Shown: positions 16,990-24,199 of the stretch, one piece after another
How positions within the stretch are numbered: position 1 is the first letter of the stretch
How the letters are laid out: each line of letters starts with the position of its first letter
Source: a virus
Reading direction: 5' to 3' (one strand)
IMG/VR virus record: IMGVR_UViG_3300023172_000035
Location: 1 to 56,824 of that record
DNA: 56,824 nucleotides
The notes under the pieces: model-generated
Told to the model about the DNA's origin: nothing
Database searches by the model: none
Seen by the model: the letters and a program-made list of their open reading frames with translations, nothing else
Program-made: the position numbers and the translations under genes

Positions 16990-17371
16990 TTGTTTCCTCC
17001 TGTTCTTTGTTAGATGTTTCTAATCCACCCCACTTAACTGTAGATTTAATTAGATCTGCTTTCACCGCAGCCGAAGTCTCTGGACTATGAATTAATGTCC
17101 AACTAGTCGTAAGTAACTCCTCTGCTTGTGCACGAGCTTTAAGCTTAAAGGTCATTCCTTTTTCTTTGATCTCAGTTCTGTATGACTCTACTTTCTTTAA
17201 GAATACTTTATCTTTGTTGAAAATTATTATGTCATCTGCAGATATGTTGTGGCGTGTGCGAACCTCATCTAAAGATTCACCGCTGCCTTCTAACATAAGA
17301 GCTACATCAAATGCTAAACGGTCTGACCATTTCGTGTGTTTTAATGGAAGTGTGTCCATATCGGCAATCAT
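16880..17371 (-). CDS. terS: Probable terminase small subunit
   Basis: 163 residues. The N-terminal half contains a helix-turn-helix-like stretch (DRLAFDVALMLEGSGESLDEVRTRHNIS is in this region, about 17-44), the middle is helical (KVESYRTEIKEKGMTFKLKAR), and the C-terminus ends with a beta segment VKITINLGG seen in small terminases of related phages. It is the first gene of the leftward arm, directly before TerL. No good SD precedes the ATG at 17369-17371. Confidence 0.65.
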   Translation of the reverse strand: MIADMDTLPLKHTKWSDRLAFDVALMLEGSGESLDEVRTRHNISADDIIIFNKDKVFLKKVESYRTEIKEKGMTFKLKARAQAEELLTTSWTLIHSPETSAAVKADLIKSTVKWGGLETSNKEQEETSGGVKITINLGGQEHTTRVIDAGESTEESQLIESNP

Positions 17372-17457
17372 TAAGGAAAATCAAAGGTTTGTCAACCAAA
17401 AGTCTGAAACTTTACACGTTGGTTTTTTTGGTCTTGCTATGAGAGGTTTACTTATAT

Positions 17458-17495
17458 GGGGGGGTGGTTACATTTCGCAGTCCGACTACCCCCCC
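17458..17495. other. Very stable poly-G/poly-C hairpin
   Basis: GGGGGGGTGGT (17458-17468) pairs with ACTACCCCCCC (17485-17495) over 11 bp with one G-U, loop 16. Runs of seven G and seven C are striking in an AT-rich genome. It could insulate the two arms or be a packaging or origin signal beside TerS; none of these is shown by the sequence. Confidence 0.6.
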
Positions 17496-17567
17496 TGCCT
17501 TGTCATGTCATATGTCTAGCTATGGTTAGAGAATATCTTAATACTTTACATAGATGTCAGCTTAAAC

Positions 17568-17609
17568 TTGACAGAGAAAAATTAATCATGCAAAGTGTAA
17601 TCAAGCTCA
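17568..17609 (+). promoter_or_regulatory. Early rightward promoter P1 (conserved pair)
   Basis: TTGACA at 17568-17573 is followed at fixed distance by TCATGCAA (to 17593) and CAAGCTCA (17602-17609). The same blocks with identical spacing occur at 18807-18848. The region expected for a -10 box reads CAAAGT, not TATAAT-like, so an activator or another sigma may be needed. The first transcribed bases would form a hairpin (AAGCTC/GAGCTT). Confidence 0.6.
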
Positions 17610-17643
17610 AGGGGAGCTTATTAACAAACATAGGAGAGACAAT

Positions 17644-17967
17644 ATGTCTAAACTATTCGATGGAGAAGTCAATATTAATATTGGTGACTCTAAAAACGGT
17701 AAGGTCGTAAGAGTTTACACCGACCTCAAACAAGGAATGGAAGTGTACTCAAATAAAAAAGGGAATGTCGAGGAAGGTCTTAAGAAAGCTATCAAAGCTG
17801 TCAAAGACAAGAAAGCGACAAGGTTGGATACCTACTCATTCTGGGTAGAGACTCTAACTCAGAAAGGAAAAGCCGTCTTGTGCTACCACAAAGCCATCAA
17901 AGGTAGAGTGCAAATCAAGAGGGAAGACCCTAACAGAGTCCAAAGCTCTAACAGGGAAGACATCTAA
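17644..17967 (+). CDS. First early gene, unknown function
   Basis: 107 residues, MSKLFDGEVNINIGDSKNG, with AGGAG before the ATG. It is basic (many Lys) and predicted alpha/beta; KAVKDKKATRLDTYSFWVETLTQ is in the middle. As the first gene after promoter P1 it is probably made very early and may act on the host. I recognise no family. Confidence 0.55.
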   Translation: MSKLFDGEVNINIGDSKNGKVVRVYTDLKQGMEVYSNKKGNVEEGLKKAIKAVKDKKATRLDTYSFWVETLTQKGKAVLCYHKAIKGRVQIKREDPNRVQSSNREDI

Positions 17968-17976
17968 CAACCAAGT

Positions 17977-17998
17977 CCTCCTCCCGAAAGGGAGGGGG
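17977..17998 (+). terminator. GAAA-tetraloop hairpin after the first early gene
   Basis: CCTCCTCCC (17977-17985) and GGGAGGGGG (17990-17998) form a 9-bp stem (one G-U) capped by a GAAA tetraloop, just before the AGGAGTAAA of the next gene. There is no T-run, so it may protect or process the RNA rather than end it. Confidence 0.55.
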
Positions 17999-18009
17999 CA
18001 GGAGTAAAA

Positions 18010-18117
18010 ATGAAAAGAATGACACAAAAATCATGGAACGAACTACAAAAACTAAAGGAAATAATAAACATTAACCATATATCTACTAAAAGATTTAGAA
18101 GATTAATTAATAACTAG
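18010..18117 (+). CDS. 35-residue basic peptide
   Basis: MKRMTQKSWNELQKLKEI and on, ending RRLINN. AGGAGTAAAA lies just before the ATG, the same initiation sequence as its neighbours, which is the main reason to believe it is translated. Basic and helical. Function unknown. Confidence 0.45.
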   Translation: MKRMTQKSWNELQKLKEIININHISTKRFRRLINN

Positions 18118-18126
18118 GAGTAAAAC

Positions 18127-18276
18127 ATGAGTATATTTAAAAACATTAAAGTACATTACTTTGATAAGAACCAACCTAAAGTAAAAACATTTGATAATGC
18201 ATTAGAAGCTAACTTGTTTATCAAATTCCCACCACAGGATGTAAGAATAGTTAGCTGGATCCCACTATCTAACTAA
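18127..18276 (+). CDS. 49-residue early protein, unknown
   Basis: MSIFKNIKVHYFDKNQPKV to IVSWIPLSN, with AGGAGTAAAAC before the ATG. The pattern of a short strand, helix and strand is compatible with a small folded domain. It is the last gene before the terminator at 18287. Function unknown. Confidence 0.5.
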   Translation: MSIFKNIKVHYFDKNQPKVKTFDNALEANLFIKFPPQDVRIVSWIPLSN

Positions 18277-18286
18277 CCAACAGACC

Positions 18287-18325
18287 TGAACATGTCTATA
18301 AACTGTTCATTCTTTTTATTTATTT
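18287..18325 (+). terminator. Intrinsic terminator of the first early operon
   Basis: TGAACA (18287-18292) and TGTTCA (18304-18309) form a 6-bp stem followed by TTCTTTTTATTTATTTTTTT. The T-rich tail is strong. It ends the transcript of the three genes at 17644-18276. Confidence 0.6.
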
Positions 18326-18899
18326 TTTTAATTATATATATCGGCCATGGCTCGGGGGGTTATAGCTCGTCTTTAAGCCGACTGTAATCACGTTCTTAAA
18401 GCTGGAGTGTAAGGTTTAGCCTAAAGTTGACACTATATACACTATCTAGGTAATACCTTACGCAGTCTTTAGGGTTTTATATACTCAAACCTTACATCAC
18501 AAAGGTACCAACACGTTGATACGTAAGGCTTACAGCCATTCATGTAAGGTATTACTATCTAAACTATCTAGATTATCTATGTAAAGTAATGTCTTTGATA
18601 CTATTTTTGTTTCTATTACGATATATAAGGTCTCGGGTGTTAAGACATTACCTAAAAAAACTTAGATAAACTAGATAGTTTAGGCTAACTTATTGATTCT
18701 TAAGGACTTATACTATCTAAGTTTACATGCCTACCTACGTTTACCCACTGTCTATTCCAGATACTTCGCATAAGCTGACATAGTAAACTTTACTACTGCC
18801 GGAAACTTGACAGGAAAAATTTTCTCATGCAAGGTTTCCCCAAGCTCAGGGATTTCCCCTTAGCGAGATTTATATAACCCTATTGGGTAGGAGTAAAGT
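18326..18899. promoter_or_regulatory. Long non-coding region rich in inverted repeats
   Basis: 574 bases without a gene. It has GTAAGG in both orientations (18409, 18456, 18490, 18523, 18544), including GTAATACCTTAC/GTAAGGTATTAC (18450-18461 with 18544-18555) and GTAAGGTTT/AAACCTTAC (18409-18417 with 18487-18495). Arms 18560-18595 and 18642-18682 form a long imperfect hairpin (20 bp with two mismatches plus 10 bp perfect). CTATCTA recurs four times. TTGACA at 18427 with TAATAC at 18451 could be a promoter overlapped by one repeat. Candidate replication origin or operator cluster. Confidence 0.6.
18807..18848 (+). promoter_or_regulatory. Early rightward promoter P2 (conserved pair)
   Basis: TTGACA (18807-18812), TCATGCAA (to 18832) and CAAGCTCA (18841-18848) repeat the blocks of P1 at identical spacing. 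The -10 position reads CAAGGT. It drives 18900 and possibly the genes after it. Its leader can fold (GGG ATTT CCC within GCT/AGC). Confidence 0.6.
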
Positions 18900-19238
18900 A
18901 TGAGTAAGATAGATGAAAGTAACTTTTATGTGTGTATTAAACCTACAGTTCATAAAGGTGAGGACTCTTTAAAGATTGATATCTGTGATGAGAGTGAGCC
19001 TAATAAGTACCATTGTAGTGAGTCTAAGAAATGCTATGATGATATGGTTGCTATGAGTAACCACATCAAGTGTGGCTTAGTAACTTGGTCGCCTAAGAAT
19101 GCTATGGGCTTTATACCTAAGATATCTTTAAACAGATATGGTAGTGCATTTATGATGTTGTCTAATGGGACATCAGGTAAGTCTAGAGCCCCTGCTAAGG
19201 CATTAAGTCTTAAAGATGTATTGGCTATCAAAGTCTAA
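18900..19238 (+). CDS. Early protein of unknown function
   Basis: 112 residues, MSKIDESNFYVCIKPTVHKG. The start has AGGAGTAAA. Six Cys/His residues are spread over the first 60 residues (C12, H18, C29, H38, C39, C45) but without a clear zinc-finger spacing. The C-terminal part is Lys/Ser-rich. It is a single-gene unit between P2 and a strong terminator, so it is probably expressed highly and early. Confidence 0.55.
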   Translation: MSKIDESNFYVCIKPTVHKGEDSLKIDICDESEPNKYHCSESKKCYDDMVAMSNHIKCGLVTWSPKNAMGFIPKISLNRYGSAFMMLSNGTSGKSRAPAKALSLKDVLAIKV

Positions 19239-19253
19239 TACGTTCCCCTTGAG

Positions 19254-19288
19254 TTCCCCTAGTGATGTACTAGGGGAATTCTTTTATT
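19254..19288 (+). terminator. Strong intrinsic terminator
   Basis: TTCCCCTAGT (19254-19263) and ACTAGGGGAA (19269-19278) form a perfect 10-bp stem with a 5-base loop, followed by TTCTTTTATT. It ends the P2 transcript. Confidence 0.8.
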
Positions 19289-19320
19289 CAAAATATTAAA
19301 GATTAAATAAGGAGTAAATT

Positions 19321-19458
19321 ATGAACTATTTAAAACAACCTAGTAAAGAAACCTATCAGCAAAGAGATAGAAGAATAGAGGCAGTAGAGATGTATTGGAG
19401 TTTCCCTAAAGCATTGCGTATAGGGTTAAGTAGGAACAAGTTATTGAGAGTTAAATAA
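19321..19458 (+). CDS. 45-residue basic protein, unknown
   Basis: MNYLKQPSKETYQQRDRRIE to LLRVK. AGGAGTAAATT precedes the ATG at the usual distance. Basic and helical, no recognisable family. It follows the terminator at 19288, so it needs its own promoter or read-through. Confidence 0.45.
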   Translation: MNYLKQPSKETYQQRDRRIEAVEMYWSFPKALRIGLSRNKLLRVK

Positions 19459-19468
19459 GGAGTAAATG

Positions 19469-19669
19469 ATGAGTAAGTGTGCTTTATGTAATGATGATAT
19501 TAACCCTAAGAGAGTAGCTCTAGGTTATGATACATGCCTTAGGTGTGGTGAGGTAGAGGCTCGTAGGGTTAGACATACAGTAGTTCCATTACATAAGTCT
19601 AACTACATAGTGGTGAGTAATAAGAATGACCTCAAAGGAATTAATAACAAAGGTGGTAAGCATGGATAA
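19469..19669 (+). CDS. Small zinc-ribbon protein
   Basis: 66 residues, MSKCALCNDDINPKR, then TCLRCGEVEARRVRH. Two CxxC pairs 17 residues apart form a probable zinc knuckle, and the tail HTVVPLHKSNYIVV is conserved in similar small proteins of marine phages. The second of two adjacent ATGs is chosen because it sits six bases after GGAG like its neighbours; 19466 is the alternative. Function unknown. Confidence 0.55.
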   Translation: MSKCALCNDDINPKRVALGYDTCLRCGEVEARRVRHTVVPLHKSNYIVVSNKNDLKGINNKGGKHG

Positions 19670-19814
19670 CATAAGTCTAGAGCAGACATACCTACTGACA
19701 GTAGGTGATGAGAAAGTAAAGATATGTCTATATCAGTCTAATAATGATGATGATACTGACATATGGTTAGAAGTAGAAGATAGTCCTAAGGCAACTATAG
19801 AACAAGTTACTTAG
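19662..19814 (+). CDS. 50-residue acidic protein, unknown
   Basis: MDNISLEQTYLLTVGDEKV to ATIEQVT. The start at 19662 lies inside the end of the zinc-ribbon gene (8-base overlap) after GGTGGTAAGC; an ATG at 19626 is less likely. Acidic and beta-rich. The sequence around its start (GGTGGTAAGCATGGATAA) recurs at 19814. Confidence 0.45.
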   Translation: MDNISLEQTYLLTVGDEKVKICLYQSNNDDDTDIWLEVEDSPKATIEQVT

Positions 19815-19861
19815 GTGGTAAGCATGGATAAGCGTAATCGTAAGGTTATTGTTACCATGTG

Positions 19862-19967
19862 GGGTAGGTAGTGGCAAAGTAGGGCAAGTCCCACGCCTAT
19901 CTACCCTTAATGAATTACTAGCATGGGGCTAGTACAAACGAGCCTATGTATGAGATGGCATAGGCTC
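19862..19967 (+). ncRNA. Three-hairpin structured leader or small RNA
   Basis: Three successive stems fill this gene-free stretch: GGGTAGGTAG (19862-19871) with CTATCTACCC (19897-19906), one G-U, and an inner GTGG/CCAC; TACTAGC (19916-19922) with GCTAGTA (19928-19934); and GAGCCTATG (19940-19948) with CATAGGCTC (19959-19967). The AGGAGTAAAC of the MoxR gene follows. The structure looks selected, either as a cis leader for the MoxR operon or as a separate RNA. Confidence 0.5.
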
Positions 19968-19985
19968 ACCATATAGGAGTAAACT

Positions 19986-20999
19986 ATGAAAGCTAATGAG
20001 CTGATAACTACTATCAAGGCATTGTTTCCACTTAAGAGGACACTTTGTGTTGAGGGTAGCCCCGGTGGTGGTAAGACTACCATTGTCAGAGATGTGGCTA
20101 AAGAGTTAGGTGTTGGTTACATTGAGTTACACCTACCGACCATGTTGGTAGAAGACTTCGGTGTGCTATATCCTAAAGCTGACAGCAACAAGTTGGAGTA
20201 CAAGCTACCTGAGTGGTTTCCATCAGAAGATAGGACTGACATACCTGATGAGGGTATTCTATGTTTTGATGACAGAAACCAAGCTAGTGCTGATATTCAA
20301 AAGGTCTTAGCAAACGTATGCCAAGCTAGAACATTGCATGGTGCAAAGCTTAAAGATGGTTGGCATGTGATATCTACAGGTAATAGACAAAAGGATAGAG
20401 CTGGTGCTAACAGGGTGCTATCTCATCTACGTAATCGTGAGACTGTAGTTGAGCTTGAGACTAACCTAGATGAATGGGTTAAGTGGGCATTGATGAATGA
20501 TGTTAAGCAATCTGTTGTGTCGTTCTTGCAGTTCAGACCAAATCTATTGCATGATTTTGATCCTCAGAGGGAACAGAATCCATCACCTCGTTCATGGGTA
20601 GAGGGTGTATCTGACATCATTGGTGTTATACCAAATGATATTGCTGAACAACAAGCAATCATGGGTGCAGTTGGTGAGGGTGCTGGTGCTGAGTTTATCA
20701 GTTTCCTAAACATTCAGTCTAACCTACCTAGCCCTGACAGAGTGTTTGAGAATCCTCAGACAGCACCAATACCTGAGGAAACTAGTCATCTATATGCATA
20801 CTGTGGTGCAATTGCTTACCAAGCTGACAAGAATATTGACAACCTTATCAAGTACTGTCGAAGACTATCTAGCGACACAGTAGGTAAGGCTGAGTTCTCT
20901 ATCTTGACAGTCAAGTTAGCAGTTAACAAGTTCGGTACTAAGCTACAAGGTCAAGAGTTTTCCAAGTGGTGTGTCGAGAACGCTCAGTATCTAAACTAA
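19986..20999 (+). CDS. MoxR-type AAA+ ATPase
   Basis: 337 residues. Walker A GSPGGGKTT at 24-32, Walker B ILCFDDRNQAS near 90-100, then sensor-like STGNRQKDRAGANRVLSHL. MoxR ATPases remodel or activate partner proteins, usually with a VWA-domain partner, here probably the protein at 22307-23461. The ATG has AGGAGTAAACT before it. It is the first gene of a tightly packed run (20999, 21456, 22307) with overlapping starts and stops. Confidence 0.8.
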   Translation: MKANELITTIKALFPLKRTLCVEGSPGGGKTTIVRDVAKELGVGYIELHLPTMLVEDFGVLYPKADSNKLEYKLPEWFPSEDRTDIPDEGILCFDDRNQASADIQKVLANVCQARTLHGAKLKDGWHVISTGNRQKDRAGANRVLSHLRNRETVVELETNLDEWVKWALMNDVKQSVVSFLQFRPNLLHDFDPQREQNPSPRSWVEGVSDIIGVIPNDIAEQQAIMGAVGEGAGAEFISFLNIQSNLPSPDRVFENPQTAPIPEETSHLYAYCGAIAYQADKNIDNLIKYCRRLSSDTVGKAEFSILTVKLAVNKFGTKLQGQEFSKWCVENAQYLN

Positions 21000-21469
21000 T
21001 GGGTTATCGTAGTGAAGTGTTATGTGCTGTAGGGTTTCCCACTAGGGATAAACTTGTAGAGTACATGACACTACATAGACTGAAAAGCTATCCACATGAT
21101 ACTAGACATTTACTAGATGAGTTCATTAGTAAGGCTAAGATTATTGAGGGTGATGGTCATGCTGTTGCATTTCACCAATATGAAAGCATCAAGTGGTATG
21201 AAAACTATGAAGATGTACAGATTATATCGCAGTTCATAACAGGTGTATGTGAACATGATAACCAAGCTGTAGGTAAGATAGCAAGGGTAGGTGAGGAACA
21301 AGGCGATATTGAAAATGATACATATGACCAAATACCAAGTGGTGGTAATCATGATGTGTATGAGGCTTTGGATAATCTATTTTACCCTGTGTCGTATGTG
21401 TGTATAGACATACCAGAGGGTGAGTTACAACAATTAAAAACTATAGGAGAGTTACATGAAACTAAGTGA
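20999..21469 (+). CDS. Conserved phage protein in MoxR operon
   Basis: 156 residues from the ATG that overlaps the MoxR stop by one base (TAATG), beginning MGYRSEVLCAVGFPTRDKL. The family with an MGYRSEV start recurs in phages, function unknown to me. The C-terminal SYVCIDIPEGELQQLKTI closes a small alpha/beta domain. It overlaps DUF3150 downstream by 14 bases. Confidence 0.55.
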   Translation: MGYRSEVLCAVGFPTRDKLVEYMTLHRLKSYPHDTRHLLDEFISKAKIIEGDGHAVAFHQYESIKWYENYEDVQIISQFITGVCEHDNQAVGKIARVGEEQGDIENDTYDQIPSGGNHDVYEALDNLFYPVSYVCIDIPEGELQQLKTIGELHETK

Positions 21470-22307
21470 TAAGGCATTGCTAGTACAACTTAATGTATCA
21501 CAGTGGACAGCTCGTAAGCTAGACAAGAAAGCTACAGACCTTGTAGCCCAAGCTAGTAATACAGGCAACCACGCTGGTAGGTACAACAAGTCATTACTAC
21601 CAATGAATGAATACCTAGACAATGTGCATAAGAAAACCACATTGATTAGGAAAGAGTATTATCACAATACACTACCTTGGGGTATTGATGGGACAATGAT
21701 ACTACCAACTGATAACTATCTAGACTTCATGGCGAAGTTCAGACAGTACAAATCAGAATGGGAAATGCTAGTAGATAATTTTCTAGTAGCGTATCCACAG
21801 TTGCAGTTGAATGCACAAAGATATCTAGGTGATTTATATAACCCCAATGACTATCCAAGTGCAGATGTATTGAGGCGTAAGTTCAGTATGGACATGACTG
21901 TTCTACCTGTACCATCTAATGACTTTAGAGTTGGTATTGATGAGCAAGAACTTGCTGACATACAGCAACAAGTTGAGGCAAGAGTTCAGCAGTCTACCAA
22001 AGTTGCTATGCAAGAGGCATGGCAAAGATTATACGACAAGGTAAAGAGTATGGCTGAGAGATTGTCGGATACTAAAGCAGTCTTTAGAGATACGTTAGTA
22101 ACCAATATACAAGATGTATGTGATGTATTGAAAAGACTAAACGTAACAGGTGATGAAGACCTAGAGAACATGAGGCTCATGGTTGAAGGCACCTTAGCAA
22201 ACAACAACCCTGAAAGTCTAAGACTAGACCTTGACTTGAGAAAGAAAAAGTCTAGTGAGGCTAAGGATATATTAGACAGAATGGGTGCATTTATGGGACA
22301 ACAATAA
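21456..22307 (+). CDS. DUF3150-like protein
   Basis: 283 residues, MKLSDKALLVQLNVSQWTAR then KLDKKATDLV. The N-terminal strand with QWTARK and the long helical middle (EQELADIQQQVEARVQQ) match the DUF3150 family found beside MoxR/VWA pairs. It probably links the ATPase to the VWA partner. One-base overlap (TAATG) with the next gene. Confidence 0.65.
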   Translation: MKLSDKALLVQLNVSQWTARKLDKKATDLVAQASNTGNHAGRYNKSLLPMNEYLDNVHKKTTLIRKEYYHNTLPWGIDGTMILPTDNYLDFMAKFRQYKSEWEMLVDNFLVAYPQLQLNAQRYLGDLYNPNDYPSADVLRRKFSMDMTVLPVPSNDFRVGIDEQELADIQQQVEARVQQSTKVAMQEAWQRLYDKVKSMAERLSDTKAVFRDTLVTNIQDVCDVLKRLNVTGDEDLENMRLMVEGTLANNNPESLRLDLDLRKKKSSEAKDILDRMGAFMGQQ

Positions 22308-23461
22308 TGATTGATGAAATAACACAGAAACGACTAGAGAAGAAACTTAAGAAAGCTAAGGCTCAGTTGATACTAGACTATCCATTCATTGGTAACATTG
22401 CGTTCACCCTTGAAACTGTATGGGATACTAGCATACCAACAGCTTGTACTGATGGCGAAATGATTAAGTTTAATCCTCAGTTTGTAGATGACATGAGTGA
22501 TGATGAGTTTAAGTTCTTACTTGCTCATGAATGTATGCACCCTATGTTAGAACATTGCTTTCGTAGGGGTAATAAAGATCCATATAAATGGAATCAAGCA
22601 GGTGATTATGTCATTAACCAAATACTGATTGATGATAGTGTAGGTAAAATGCCTAGCTGTGGTGGTCTGTATGACAGAAGACTACATGCTGAGGGTGGTG
22701 GTACTACTGAGGGTATATACAACCTACTACCTGAGACACCTGAAGATGAACAAGGTATGGGTGGTGAGGGTAAGCCACTAGATAATTGTATGGACAGTAG
22801 TGGTACTGAATCAGACAGAAATAGACAACAAGCTAAGTGGAAAGTTAGAGTGGCTCAGTCAGCACAATCAGCTAAGATGATGGGCAAGATGTCAGCCGGA
22901 CTTGAACGACTAGTAGATGACATGCTTAAACCTAGAGTGGATTGGCGTGATGTCTTACACAGATTTGTTGTCAAGGCTAGGACTGATGATAGAACATTCT
23001 CTAGAGCTAACAGAAGATTCTTACCACAAGGATTGTACTTACCGAGTGTATCAGGTGAGGCTATGGGTGAGCTAGTGTTTGCAGTGGATTGCTCAGGCTC
23101 TATCAGTCAAGATGAGATAAACCAATTCGCTAGTGAGATTACTACTGTATGGCAAGACCAATGCCCAACAAGTATTCATGTGATATATTTTGATAGTGAG
23201 GTATGTCACTATGACAAGTTCGAGAGAGGAAATGATGAGCCTGTTATCAAGCCACATGGTGGTGGTGGTACAGCATTCAGCCCTGTCTTTAACTTCATGA
23301 GTAAGAATGGTATCGAGCCTGTTGCTTGTATATTTCTTACTGACCTCTACTGTAGTGACTTTGGCACAGAGCCACAATGTCCTGTGCTATGGGTATCTAC
23401 TGAGAGGAATAATACGAGTGTGCCTTTTGGTGAGGTAGTCAAAATGCATGATGAAAAATAA
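22307..23461 (+). CDS. Metallopeptidase-like VWA protein (DUF2201)
   Basis: 384 residues. The N-terminal domain has HECMH at 74-78, a zincin HExxH motif, in LLAHECMHPMLEH. The C-terminal domain is VWA-like with a MIDAS DCSGS at 261-265, and FLTDLYCSDFG later. This is the DUF2201 (putative metallopeptidase plus VWA-like) arrangement. With the MoxR ATPase it would form a chaperone/remodelling pair; the zinc site looks intact, so proteolysis is possible. Substrate unknown. Confidence 0.75.
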   Translation: MIDEITQKRLEKKLKKAKAQLILDYPFIGNIAFTLETVWDTSIPTACTDGEMIKFNPQFVDDMSDDEFKFLLAHECMHPMLEHCFRRGNKDPYKWNQAGDYVINQILIDDSVGKMPSCGGLYDRRLHAEGGGTTEGIYNLLPETPEDEQGMGGEGKPLDNCMDSSGTESDRNRQQAKWKVRVAQSAQSAKMMGKMSAGLERLVDDMLKPRVDWRDVLHRFVVKARTDDRTFSRANRRFLPQGLYLPSVSGEAMGELVFAVDCSGSISQDEINQFASEITTVWQDQCPTSIHVIYFDSEVCHYDKFERGNDEPVIKPHGGGGTAFSPVFNFMSKNGIEPVACIFLTDLYCSDFGTEPQCPVLWVSTERNNTSVPFGEVVKMHDEK

Positions 23462-23481
23462 CTATAACCAAGGAGTAAATA

Positions 23482-24198
23482 ATGGCTACAGTTAGAATGA
23501 GTGGTGTCCTCAAACAAGACATCTTAAGAAACTTATCACAATCTTATAACCATAGACTTGTAGATTGGGATACTAATAATCCAAGACCTGAAGATTGGGG
23601 TAGTAGAATATACGATTCTCTAGTGCCACAGGACTTGAAAGATAAACTAAAAGCAATACCTAAAGGTTGGCTTGAGACAACGAGGACAATTGCCCTTAAT
23701 GGATTTAAAAATGTTGCTGATGATAGCTTACTTAAATTACCTAGAGAGCTTACAAGTAATTGCTATAGTGATGAGCCTTATTACATAGAGAAAACTCTTA
23801 GTGCGTCTCGTCTTGAGTGGGAGTTACCTGAAAAAGTACCTGTACCTGTACATAAAGAGGAAAGTTTATTCTCATATGAACGACTAATTGTTGCTGATGA
23901 CAGTAGGTTTGAGTGGCTTAGAATTGAGTATGCTAAGTGGATTCAACCACTACAAGAGTTATTAGCTGAGAGGAGAAAGATGATAGACAATGTGAAAGCG
24001 TTACTTGATTCTCATAAGACACTAGCCCCAATGCTTAAGAAGTGGGATGGATTATGGGGACTTCTACCTGAAGAGGCTAAGGACAGACACAAACAAGTTG
24101 TGGAGAGAAATGTTAGCTCTACTGAGGATAAGACTGATGGCATTGACTTCAATGAAGTTACATCTCATCTAACAATGAACAAACTAATGGAGAAATAA
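23482..24198 (+). CDS. Unknown phage protein
   Basis: 238 residues, MATVRMSGVLKQDILRNLSQ. Mostly helical with a Trp-rich core (WGSRIYDSL, IPKGWLETTR). The lay-out recalls the Nmad5 nucleotide-modification-associated family, but I cannot confirm this. AGGAGTAAATA precedes the ATG. Transcribed with the MoxR/VWA genes. Confidence 0.4.
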   Translation: MATVRMSGVLKQDILRNLSQSYNHRLVDWDTNNPRPEDWGSRIYDSLVPQDLKDKLKAIPKGWLETTRTIALNGFKNVADDSLLKLPRELTSNCYSDEPYYIEKTLSASRLEWELPEKVPVPVHKEESLFSYERLIVADDSRFEWLRIEYAKWIQPLQELLAERRKMIDNVKALLDSHKTLAPMLKKWDGLWGLLPEEAKDRHKQVVERNVSSTEDKTDGIDFNEVTSHLTMNKLMEK

Positions 24199-24199
24199 T

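Larger units (their letters stand above)
17372..17643. other. Divergent intergenic region between the two arms
   Basis: 272 bases without a credible gene. It holds, left to right: on the minus strand a TTGACA (complement of 17387-17392) that could be the -35 of a TerS promoter; a weak AACCAA/TTGGTT hairpin followed by seven T (17394-17429, rightward); the poly-G hairpin at 17458-17495; and the early promoter at 17568. It is the only point where transcription diverges. Confidence 0.6.

Noticed and set aside
17394-17429. AACCAA/TTGGTT hairpin with seven T, rightward
   Set aside because: Looks like a terminator but no rightward gene lies before it, and the stem is only 6 bp; kept only as part of the intergenic description.
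17456-17710. 84-codon rightward frame before the first early gene
   Set aside because: It crosses the poly-G hairpin and promoter P1 and overlaps the SD-supported start at 17644; no SD of its own.
19824-19871. 15-codon ORF starting ATGGATAAG after a repeated GGTGGTAAGC
   Set aside because: Too short, and it runs into the first stem of the structured element; the repeated start context may be a duplication remnant.
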